From positions 15,385 to 79,384 of the forward strand of contig CAYMEW010000017.1 of NCBI GenBank assembly GCA_964389755.1: a DNA stretch of 64,000 nucleotides, in the 5' to 3' direction. Shown here one piece after another: positions 1-7,479 of the stretch. The translations under genes were made by a program, and so were the position numbers. Under the pieces are notes generated by a model. That model worked only from the letters and a program-made list of their open reading frames with translations, did no database searches and had not been told where the DNA came from. The DNA is from JBBSUQ01 sp964389755 (GTDB lineage Bacteria; Bacteroidota; Bacteroidia; Flavobacteriales_D; Crocinitomicaceae). The number at the start of each line of letters is the position of its first letter. The stretch's first letter is position 1.

Positions 1-1410
1 AACCTCAGTAAAATCCCCGGGAAATACCCTCCTGAACTGGTTAACCGCTTTTTTGACATCCTGACCATCCAAAAAGGACTTCCGAAACTACTGATCGACG
101 TTACAACAGCCGTCCTGCAGATCTTTTTCGGACTCCTGCTGCTGTCCTTTTACCATGCGTTCTTCATCGCTTTCAGCCTCGTACTGCTCGTGTTGCTTTA
201 CCTCTTGCTGCGTTATACCAGTTTCAAGGGTATGACAACGGCCTACGACGAATCCACACAGAAATACAAAGTGGCATTCTGGCTACAGGAAGTGGCGCGT
301 TCGCTTTCGGCTTTCAAGGTCTTCGGAAAAGCCAATTTTCACTTCGAAAAAAGCGACGATCTCACCGCAGATTACCTCACCGGGCGGGAAAGTCACTTCA
401 AGATACTGATCAAACAATTTATTCAACTGATCGGATTTAAAGTTCTGATTACTTTAAGTTTACTTTTGATAGGAGGCTTACTTGTGATCAATCAGCAAAT
501 GAATATCGGGCAGTTCGTGGCTTCGGAACTCATCATCCTTTTGGTCATTAACTCCGTGGAAAAACTCATCATGAGTCTTGAAACGGTTTATGACGTACTT
601 GTGGGACTCGAAAAGGTCGGTTCGTTCACCGATCTGCCGCTCGACCGCCAGGATCTGCCTTCCGAAGAGGAAGAAGTGGAGGTGGAGCAGGAAGACCCGC
701 TTTCGATCACGTTTAAAGATGTTTCGTATCGCTCGCACTTCGATGACCGCACCGTTATTAAAGACATGACGGCCGAAGTATCTCCACAGGCCCGCACGGC
801 TGTGATCGGTGGAAAAGTATCCGGGAAATCCGTTTTCCTGAACGTACTGGCCGGTGTCAATTCGGATTACGAAGGTTCATTCCTGATTAACAAAGTGACG
901 AAACGCAACCATTCCAACCGTAAGTTTCTTTCACACGTTGCATACTGCGATGGATATACCGATATTTTTACCGGAACCATCCGCGACAACATCATCATGG
1001 GGCGCCCGATTGCCGACCGCGATATGTTTGCCGTATGCGAACAGGTGCAGTTACTCGATTTCATCAACAATACCGAAAAAGGATTCGATACCGAACTCCT
1101 GCCCGAAGGAAAGTACCTTTCGCAAAACGTGAAACTGAAGATCACACTCGCACGTGCATTGGCCGGAAAACCGAAACTGATCGTACTGGAGAACTTCCTA
1201 GATAAGTTATTTGTTCAGGGAGAACTACAGGTCATTGATTACCTGTTGGATAGCCGTCATCCCTGGGCTGTTGTGGCCGAAGTGCAGCACCGTCAATTAC
1301 TCGAACACTTCTCGGAAGTACTGGTGTTTGAGAGCGGGAGAATGATTGGCGCGGGAGAACTTCGCCAGGTCGAAGGCGTCATGAACTTAAACGAATACCT
1401 GTATGCTTAA
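1..1410 (+). CDS. ABC transporter permease/ATPase, 5' end outside the window, degenerate nucleotide-binding domain
   Basis: The reading frame is open from base 1, so the gene begins upstream. The first ~140 codons are the hydrophobic C-terminal half of an ABC exporter membrane domain, and the rest is an ATP-binding domain. Walker A is GGKVSGKS at 808-831. The later motifs are poor: the signature reads LSQNV instead of LSGGQ (about 1117-1131), Walker B reads LIVLEN where LLLLDE is usual, and the switch histidine region reads AVVAEVQH. The gene overlaps a HlyD-type adaptor by 8 bases, followed by a TolC-type outer membrane protein, so it is the inner membrane part of a type I secretion-like exporter. 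ATP binding looks possible; normal hydrolysis is doubtful because the catalytic glutamate position is Asn. The substrate is unknown. Confidence 0.85.
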   Translation, partial: NLSKIPGKYPPELVNRFFDILTIQKGLPKLLIDVTTAVLQIFFGLLLLSFYHAFFIAFSLVLLVLLYLLLRYTSFKGMTTAYDESTQKYKVAFWLQEVARSLSAFKVFGKANFHFEKSDDLTADYLTGRESHFKILIKQFIQLIGFKVLITLSLLLIGGLLVINQQMNIGQFVASELIILLVINSVEKLIMSLETVYDVLVGLEKVGSFTDLPLDRQDLPSEEEEVEVEQEDPLSITFKDVSYRSHFDDRTVIKDMTAEVSPQARTAVIGGKVSGKSVFLNVLAGVNSDYEGSFLINKVTKRNHSNRKFLSHVAYCDGYTDIFTGTIRDNIIMGRPIADRDMFAVCEQVQLLDFINNTEKGFDTELLPEGKYLSQNVKLKITLARALAGKPKLIVLENFLDKLFVQGELQVIDYLLDSRHPWAVVAEVQHRQLLEHFSEVLVFESGRMIGAGELRQVEGVMNLNEYLYA

Positions 1411-2764
1411 CATATCACGCGATAAAGTAGATCAGTACATCAACCGTTCGCGTTTCAAATCGAACAAACTGATCCGTACGAAGGTGACCAAGAACCTGTT
1501 CATGCGGGTATTGCTCGCCATTTGCCTGATCGGCATCTTTTTGCTCTTTTTACCGTGGACCCAGAACATCCAGTCGAAAGGTTACGTGACCACGATCTAC
1601 CCGGATCAGCGGCCACAGACCATCAATTCCGTGATTGCCGGGAAAGTGCAGCACTGGAAGGTCAAAGAAGGCGATTACGTGGAGGCCGGGGATACGATCA
1701 TCATTATTTCGGAGGTGAAGCCTGAGTATTTCGATCCGCTGTTGCTCCAGCGTACGGACGAACAGGTACAAAACAAACTGAACTCCGTGGATGCCTATGA
1801 GAATAAGATTGCCGCACTGGAGCAGCAAATGGCAGCTTTCCGGGATATCCGCGACCTGAAAATGAAGCAGGCCAAAAACAAATTGTTGCAGAGCAGGCTC
1901 AAAGTGAAAGCAGACAGCATCGACCTGGTGGCCTACGAAGCGCAATACGCGATTGCCCTCAAACAGTATCACCGAATGAAGGAACTGTATGACCAGGGCA
2001 TTAAATCGCTTACGGACCTCGAAATACGCAATGTGAAGCTGCAGGAAATGAATGCAAAAATGATCTCGCAGGAAAATAAATTGCTCAGTAGCCGCAACGA
2101 AGTGATCAATGCAGAAGTGGAGATCATCAGCGTGCAGAACGAATACAGCGAGAAACTCGCCAAAACGCAATCCGAACAACAAAGTGCCTGGTCATCCAAA
2201 TTTGAGGCAGAAGCCATGGCATCGAAACTCAAAAACCAGTATTCAAACTACGCGATCCGACAGGGCATGTATACGATTACGGCTTCCAGGGACGGCTATG
2301 TAACGAAACTGGTACAGGCCGGGATCGGCGACATTATCAAGGACGGCGACGAGATCGTAACCCTGATGCCGGCAAACACGAAACTGGCCGTGGAATTTTA
2401 CGTCGACCCGATCGACTATCCGCTGGTTAAAAAAGGGGAGGAGGTCCGCATCCAGTTCGACGGCTGGCCCGCGATTTTCTTCAGTGGCTGGCCCAATACG
2501 TCCTACGGAACTTACGCCGGGGAAATCTATGCGATGGACAACTTCATCAGCCCGAACGGAAAATACCGCATCCTTGTAAAACCGAAATCCGGACAACATC
2601 CGTGGCCCGATGCAATCCGCGTGGGCGGTGGCGTGCGTACATTCGTATTATTGAACGACGTTCCCGTGTGGTACGAACTCTGGCGTAAACTCAACGGCTT
2701 CCCGCCCGACTTTTACCACGGAGCGGAGTCCAAGATCAAAACCAAACCCGAAGCAGGAAAATGA
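1403..2764 (+). CDS. HlyD-family periplasmic adaptor (membrane fusion protein)
   Basis: 453 residues. One N-terminal transmembrane helix (about residues 33-50) follows a basic cytoplasmic stretch. A split lipoyl domain follows (VIAGKVQHWKVKEGDYVEAGD, about residues 72-92), then a long alpha-helical hairpin rich in Lys, Glu and Gln (about 115-285), then the second lipoyl half (ITASRDGYVTKL) and a C-terminal beta domain. This is the HlyD/EmrA layout that bridges an inner membrane ABC protein and a TolC channel. The start overlaps the ABC gene by 8 bases and the stop overlaps the TolC gene by 4 bases, so the three are one transcript and probably translationally coupled. Family assignment is firm; the cargo is not shown by the sequence. 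Confidence 0.9.
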   Translation: MLNISRDKVDQYINRSRFKSNKLIRTKVTKNLFMRVLLAICLIGIFLLFLPWTQNIQSKGYVTTIYPDQRPQTINSVIAGKVQHWKVKEGDYVEAGDTIIIISEVKPEYFDPLLLQRTDEQVQNKLNSVDAYENKIAALEQQMAAFRDIRDLKMKQAKNKLLQSRLKVKADSIDLVAYEAQYAIALKQYHRMKELYDQGIKSLTDLEIRNVKLQEMNAKMISQENKLLSSRNEVINAEVEIISVQNEYSEKLAKTQSEQQSAWSSKFEAEAMASKLKNQYSNYAIRQGMYTITASRDGYVTKLVQAGIGDIIKDGDEIVTLMPANTKLAVEFYVDPIDYPLVKKGEEVRIQFDGWPAIFFSGWPNTSYGTYAGEIYAMDNFISPNGKYRILVKPKSGQHPWPDAIRVGGGVRTFVLLNDVPVWYELWRKLNGFPPDFYHGAESKIKTKPEAGK

Positions 2765-4140
2765 AGCAATTTTTAATAGGTATTCTCACATTTTCATTCC
2801 TGATGATAAACGGATTCGGTATCACGCAGGAAGATACCGTGTACCTGACGCTCGAAGAATTCCTGCTGATCGTGGAGGAAAATCACCCGATCGCGCGGCA
2901 GGCCGGGCTGAAAGTCGACTATGCGAATGCCAACAAGCGCAAAGCACACGGCGCTTTCGATCCGAAACTTTTTTCGGATATGAGCGGGAAGTTTTTTAAC
3001 GACAAAGAGTACTACTTCCTTTCGAATTCAGGTATGAAGATCCCGACCTGGTTTGGCATGGAGATCAAGGGCGGATACGAATACAACGACGGAGATTACC
3101 TCAGTGCCTCGAAAACGGTCCCGGGTTCCGGGCTTTGGTACCTCGGTGTTACAGTTCCGGTCGGGAAGAACCTGTTTATCGATGAGCGCCGGACCGTTTT
3201 GCGGCAGGCAGGCGTATTACAGGACCAGTCCGAACTTGAAAAACGCCTGATGCTCAATGACCTGTTATTGTCGGCTAAAGAAGCATACTGGGAATGGTAT
3301 GCGGCGCATCAGAAACTCGAAGTCGCACGACGCGGTGTGCAATTGTCCGAGGAACGTAAACAAGCCATCGTGCAGGGTGCGATCATCGAGGAATACCCGA
3401 TCATAGACACCGTAGAAGCGCATATTCAACTCGATACACGGCGAATCAGTTACGAGAACCAGCTCATTAACTACGCACAGGTGCGTGCACAACTCGCAAC
3501 TTTTCTCTGGCTGAAGAATGAGGTTCCGCTCGAACTGCATGAACGGACCTTACCGGTTTACGACACGACCAGCATGAGTCCGAACCTGAGGCTTGAAGCC
3601 GATACCAGCGGCTTTACACAGGTCTACAGCTACAAACTCGATTACCTGCGACTTGAGGAGCGCCTGAAAAAGGAAATGCTCAAACCGCAGATCGACCTGA
3701 CCTTCACGCCGCTGGTGCAACCGACCTCGCCGAATACCTTCCGACCATACGATCCCGAAGATTTCAAGTGGGGTGTAACGGCCAGTTTCCCGATCTTCCT
3801 GCGCAAGGAACGCGGAGAGATCGCCATGAATGCAATCAAGCAGAAGGAAGCAGGTTACGACCGGCAAATGAAGGTCAACGAACTGGAGAATAAATTCATC
3901 GCTTATAAGATCGAGCTTTCAGCAACCGGACGTCAGCTCGAAATGCAGCGGCAAATGGTCGCGAACTACCAGCGATTGACGAATGCCGAAATCACCAAGT
4001 ACAACATGGGAGAAAGTTCCCTTTTTTTGGTCAATTCGCGTGAGATCAAATACCTCGAGGCGTTGGAAAAACTTGCCGAAATGGAGCAGAAGCTCGAAAA
4101 AACGAAGGCCAAACTGGCCTGGCTGATGGTGAATCCGTAG
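2761..4140 (+). CDS. TolC-family outer membrane efflux protein
   Basis: 459 residues with a signal peptide (hydrophobic residues 4-20, likely cleavage after the GFG region). The body is long alpha-helical segments with heptad-like patterns (about 160-245 and 360-455) separated by beta strands containing aromatic residues, which is the TolC repeat organisation. It starts in an ATGA overlap with the HlyD gene, completing a tripartite exporter. Length is normal for the family. It ends 28 bases before the convergent gene at 4169, and I see no clear terminator hairpin between them. Confidence 0.88.
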   Translation: MKQFLIGILTFSFLMINGFGITQEDTVYLTLEEFLLIVEENHPIARQAGLKVDYANANKRKAHGAFDPKLFSDMSGKFFNDKEYYFLSNSGMKIPTWFGMEIKGGYEYNDGDYLSASKTVPGSGLWYLGVTVPVGKNLFIDERRTVLRQAGVLQDQSELEKRLMLNDLLLSAKEAYWEWYAAHQKLEVARRGVQLSEERKQAIVQGAIIEEYPIIDTVEAHIQLDTRRISYENQLINYAQVRAQLATFLWLKNEVPLELHERTLPVYDTTSMSPNLRLEADTSGFTQVYSYKLDYLRLEERLKKEMLKPQIDLTFTPLVQPTSPNTFRPYDPEDFKWGVTASFPIFLRKERGEIAMNAIKQKEAGYDRQMKVNELENKFIAYKIELSATGRQLEMQRQMVANYQRLTNAEITKYNMGESSLFLVNSREIKYLEALEKLAEMEQKLEKTKAKLAWLMVNP

Positions 4141-4168
4141 TTTCCGAATTCTTCTTTGCGACTTGCAA

Positions 4169-5356
4169 TTAACTCATTTCTGCATAGCACACCAGGCGGA
4201 ACCCGGTAAAACAATCACTTTGATCGCGGTCGATCATACGCTTGAAAAACAGGGTGTTTACCTGGAATTCCGTCGGTGACCGGATCACGTGCAAATAGTC
4301 AGATCCCAAAACGAGTCTTTTCGTTTGATAATCACTGAAACGGGGGAGTGCATAGCGCATTCCGAAACCTTCATCCACCGGTGTCCGGCAAAATTCCGCG
4401 ACGTTGCCATTCAGGAAATCAAAACACGGATCGGGAGACTGCACCTGGTTTTGCTGCAAGAGGTATTCGTAAATCGTTTCCGGGGATCGGATCGCCTTTT
4501 GCTGAACAGGTTTTAAAAGTGCGATAGCGTGTGGAACGGCCGGTTCCAGGATCGAAAAGTCGGAGTTCGGTGCGTCGGACACGAAAGGGCGCAAAAAGTC
4601 CGGGCATTGCCACAGCAGCGCCAGGTGAGACTCTTCCAGCGACGGCAGGGAATAACGCAGGTTGTAGTGATTCGGCGTGTGTTCCGGAGAATGCACTGTT
4701 TTCCAGCGACAAAAGGCGAGGGCCTGGTCGTAGGAAATATTTACCACCGGGTAGCGGTCGTAGGCCGGATGCCAAAAATAGAGCGAACTCAGCGGATCGG
4801 CTGCGCCCTCATCGAAATAGATATCGAATCCGGTCGTATCCGGGTACACAGCGATCACGGAATCCGGGGAAACACGATATTGCAAAAGGTCTTTCCGAAA
4901 TTCACGACGCTTGTAAAAGCGCGGATTTTGCGCATAAAAAAAGGAATCGACCAGCTGAAAGATCATGGGATCGTCCAGGTCGACCGCCTGCGGACGCAAA
5001 CCATACTGTTCCAGGTAATGCAGGCGTTTCGTAGTGTCCAGTTTGCGGATTCGAACCTTTTTCGGAAGGTCCAGCAGCGAAAAGGCGACCGAAGCATCCG
5101 GATGTTTGAGGTAAATCCGGCGTGTAAGCAGCGAATCGCGCACAAAATCTACAAATTCGCGGTATTCGGCATTCGTGAGTTCGTGGTGCGCCAGGTAAAA
5201 CGGATGAATACTGCTTGAAGAGTCGACCAGTGACGGTAGCACAAGCGTAAATCCCGGGAGTTCCGGCGGAAATGAAATACGTGTAAATGTCGCGGTAGAC
5301 GTCAGCATAAGCGCAGAACCTGCAAGCAAGGCGCTGAATAAAAAGAATCGTTTCAT
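4169..5356 (-). CDS. Exported SUMF1/FGE-fold protein, GldJ/GldK-like
   Basis: I chose the ATG at 5356 because it gives a signal peptide (MKRFFLFSALLAGSALML) and 395 residues; an upstream in-frame ATG at 5431 would bury it. The mature part shows the formylglycine-generating-enzyme (SUMF1) fold: HHELTNAEYREFVDF near the N-terminus, YPVVNISYDQALAFCRWK in the middle, YSLPSLEE, then a C-terminal GFRLVCY. In Bacteroidota this fold occurs in the gliding/T9SS lipoproteins GldJ and GldK. The usual catalytic Cys pair of true FGE is not evident, and there is no lipobox, so it is probably a structural relative. A large insertion (about residues 80-190) is charged and Tyr-rich. No operon partner. Confidence 0.7.
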   Translation of the reverse strand: MKRFFLFSALLAGSALMLTSTATFTRISFPPELPGFTLVLPSLVDSSSSIHPFYLAHHELTNAEYREFVDFVRDSLLTRRIYLKHPDASVAFSLLDLPKKVRIRKLDTTKRLHYLEQYGLRPQAVDLDDPMIFQLVDSFFYAQNPRFYKRREFRKDLLQYRVSPDSVIAVYPDTTGFDIYFDEGAADPLSSLYFWHPAYDRYPVVNISYDQALAFCRWKTVHSPEHTPNHYNLRYSLPSLEESHLALLWQCPDFLRPFVSDAPNSDFSILEPAVPHAIALLKPVQQKAIRSPETIYEYLLQQNQVQSPDPCFDFLNGNVAEFCRTPVDEGFGMRYALPRFSDYQTKRLVLGSDYLHVIRSPTEFQVNTLFFKRMIDRDQSDCFTGFRLVCYAEMS

Positions 5357-5604
5357 GATCGGGTAGTGTTGTGTTGGTAGAAAGATACGCATTTCAACAA
5401 TTGCATGTAAACGGATAAATAGACGGAGCATGAAAAGTTACAGTTTTTAGGAGCCAAAGGATTCGCTATAATTCTATTTAACATAATATTAATTATAGGG
5501 CATTCAAATAACACAAGCCACGGAAGCCGCATATTTGCTGCGTTGCAGAATCCTGCCCTTATTCTGTTCCGGAGAAACCTGCCTGACAAAGCCGACGAAT
5601 ACGA

Positions 5605-5943
5605 CTATAATGGACCTGTACGATCCGGAACGCGCGACTCATTCATCTCCGCACAATTCACGAGGGTCCGCAAATGTTTGTAGCAAAGTTCGGCCAGCGG
5701 TTTCAGATGCCTGTCAGTAGATTCGGTTTCCATGGCCGCGGCCTGGTTCAAGTAAATGCGGTACGTTGCGCCCCAGTCGAATTCCGCGGCTTGTGGAACC
5801 TGCATGAGTTCAAAAACGATGTCCAGCAATTGCAAATGGTGTTTGTCGCTCCCATCAAGCCCCAGTTTGCGCAATCCGTACAGTAACTGGCCGTGTTTTA
5901 AGTCCTGCTGAATTAGTCTGACGATTAGTTTTTTGTTGCTCAT
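5605..5943 (-). CDS. Small conserved-looking hypothetical protein
   Basis: 112 residues, soluble, mostly alpha-helical with many Leu, His and Gln; no signal peptide and no recognised domain. A consensus -7 box TACATTTG lies 30 bases before the start codon (5973-5980 on the minus strand), and codon use resembles the chromosomal neighbours, so I take it as a real gene. It lies just outside the AT-rich insert. The C-terminal ~12 residues (SRVPDRTGPL) look unstructured. Function unknown. Confidence 0.6.
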   Translation of the reverse strand: MSNKKLIVRLIQQDLKHGQLLYGLRKLGLDGSDKHHLQLLDIVFELMQVPQAAEFDWGATYRIYLNQAAAMETESTDRHLKPLAELCYKHLRTLVNCAEMNESRVPDRTGPL

Positions 5944-5972
5944 AACACCTGGTTTTTTTGTTGATCCGAAAC

Positions 5973-5980
5973 CAAATGTA
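5973..5980 (-). promoter_or_regulatory. -7 promoter element TACATTTG
   Basis: Exact match to the Bacteroidota TAnnTTTG element on the minus strand, upstream of the 112-residue gene starting at 5943. A good -33 TTTG is not evident. Confidence 0.55.
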
Positions 5981-6072
5981 AGGCAAATTTCACCTTTGAA
6001 AAAGAGGCTGTTTTTCTGAAAATCAGTTAAAAGTATACTAATATGGCCTGGACCGATGAATGTATGTGTTAG

Positions 6073-6240
6073 ACCGATGAAAATAATTTGAAAATAATTT
6101 TGTATTATTGGATCGACGGAATCGAAATAAAATTTCTGAATTTAAAACGTAAACCACAACTGCATTTGAAGGATTTGAGACGGATTGCTGAGATTCTGGA
6201 TGTGGATATTTGGGAGTTGTTGGTTCCTACCAAGAGGTAA
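6073..6240 (+). pseudogene. Remnant of an XRE-family regulator (C-terminal part only)
   Basis: The frame is open from just after a TAG at 6070-6072 to the TAA at 6238-6240 but has no ATG. Its end reads HLKDLRRIAEILDVDIWELL followed by VPTKR, the usual last helix and tail of Bacteroidota Cro/CI-type HTH proteins. The DNA-binding helices that should precede it are absent; the sequence there is AT-rich and unrelated. It sits at the left edge of the AT-rich AAA/subtilase block, so it may mark an insertion or deletion scar. Alternative: chance similarity of about 30 codons. Confidence 0.5.
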
Positions 6241-6315
6241 TAATTTTAGTGTATGGTTTTTAGGCATGAAATAAAAAAACCGAACAAAATACTTTCTAAT
6301 AACCATAATTATTGA

Positions 6316-6323
6316 TATGTTTG
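6316..6323 (+). promoter_or_regulatory. -7 promoter element TATGTTTG for the AAA/subtilase operon
   Basis: Matches TAnnTTTG and lies 16 bases before the ATG at 6340. It shows that the accessory operon carries a promoter of the Bacteroidota type, so the module is at home in this phylum. Confidence 0.55.
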
Positions 6324-6339
6324 CTGTACAGTTATTTGT

Positions 6340-7479
6340 ATGGCAAAGGGAAATTATGCACTTAAACCGTCTGAGATCAAGTATATAATTGATCTTATTG
6401 GCTCTGGGTTAACAGGAGAATACAAGCGAGTTGAACTCGCTGCCACAAGTTTGGCAAGAAGTCTAAAAAAAGATTCACCTGAATTGTCAAAGAGTATCAA
6501 CGATCTGATTAGTTCATATGCTTTAAACTCTGGTGCGTCTATACGAAGTGCTGGCACTACTCCATTACCAGTAGACCATTCTACTCAACTTGAGATGGCT
6601 AGTTTATTTAAGCCTGATCTAGAGTACAATCCAGCACCAATACTTCCTCAAAGTATTCAGGATAGAATAGATATTTTTCTAGATGAAAGGAATAAAATAG
6701 ACGTTCTTCTAGAGAACAATATTAGACCATCCTCAAGCTTATTACTAATTGGCCAACCTGGCACAGGTAAAACAATGTTGGCTAAATATATTGCTAGTCA
6801 GTTGAACAAGAATCTAATTGTTCTTGATTTATCGGCCAGCATATCTAGTTTAATGGGGAAAACCGGAGCCAACTTAAAAAGAGTTCTTCAATATGCGAAA
6901 CAGAATTCGTGCATACTACTTTTTGACGAGTTCGATGCAATTGCAAAAAAGAGAGATGATAGTACCGATCTTGGAGAAATAAAGAGAATTGTCAACGTGC
7001 TTTTAATGGAGCTTGAGGATTGGCCAGTAACTTCAATGTTTATTGCGACTAGTAATCATCCTGAACTCTTGGATAAAGCTATATGGAGAAGATTTGATCA
7101 CCACCTCTCTTTACCCGTACCTGATTATACTGAACGACTGAAAGTTCTTAATCAAGAATTGGTAGAATTTTTAATCTCTCAAAATGTCTCCGGAGAAATC
7201 CTTGAACCTATTGCTAGACTTTTCGAAGAAAAAAGCCCTGCCGATATCTGTAAATATGCTAATAATGTTAAAAGAAGAAGCATTTTACGGACAGAGTCGC
7301 CTATGGTGTCCCTTTTTCAGGAAATCAATGGGTTCAATGAGGATAAAAAAATGCGTGCAGAATTCTGCAAAATTGCAAAGGATGTATTAGGAGATAAGAT
7401 TTCAGTGAGGCAACTAGCTGATATAACCGGATTAAGTGCAGCCGGTGTTCAACATCATTTAAACAAGGATAAGCCATGA
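6340..7479 (+). CDS. AAA+ ATPase paired with a subtilase (probable conflict/defence module)
   Basis: 379 residues, cytosolic. A helical N-terminal region (1-100) precedes one AAA+ core: Walker A GQPGTGKT (138-145), Walker B CILLFDEFDA (191-200, D196/E197), sensor 1 ATSN (236-239) and an arginine-finger-like WRRFD (249-253). The far C-terminus (about 353-374) reads SVRQLADITGLSAAGVQHHL, a helix-turn-helix-like segment. The core resembles the FtsH/katanin branch. It overlaps the subtilase gene by 4 bases (ATGA), so the two are co-translated. Such ATPase/S8 protease pairs are known from mobile and accessory regions of many bacteria; the ATPase probably gates or recruits substrate for the protease. 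DNA is clearly AT-richer than the flanks, suggesting transfer. Confidence 0.85.
   Translation: MAKGNYALKPSEIKYIIDLIGSGLTGEYKRVELAATSLARSLKKDSPELSKSINDLISSYALNSGASIRSAGTTPLPVDHSTQLEMASLFKPDLEYNPAPILPQSIQDRIDIFLDERNKIDVLLENNIRPSSSLLLIGQPGTGKTMLAKYIASQLNKNLIVLDLSASISSLMGKTGANLKRVLQYAKQNSCILLFDEFDAIAKKRDDSTDLGEIKRIVNVLLMELEDWPVTSMFIATSNHPELLDKAIWRRFDHHLSLPVPDYTERLKVLNQELVEFLISQNVSGEILEPIARLFEEKSPADICKYANNVKRRSILRTESPMVSLFQEINGFNEDKKMRAEFCKIAKDVLGDKISVRQLADITGLSAAGVQHHLNKDKP

Noticed and set aside
4529..5218. 229-codon plus-strand frame within the SUMF1-fold gene
   Set aside because: Antisense of a gene with a signal peptide and conserved motifs; amino acid composition is not protein-like.
5535..5720. 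61-codon frame overlapping the end of the 112-residue gene
   Set aside because: No promoter, no domain and poor composition; mostly antisense to 5605-5943.
5944..6339. tRNA or attachment site at the left edge of the AT-rich block
   Set aside because: No cloverleaf and no matching direct repeat at the right edge could be found by eye.
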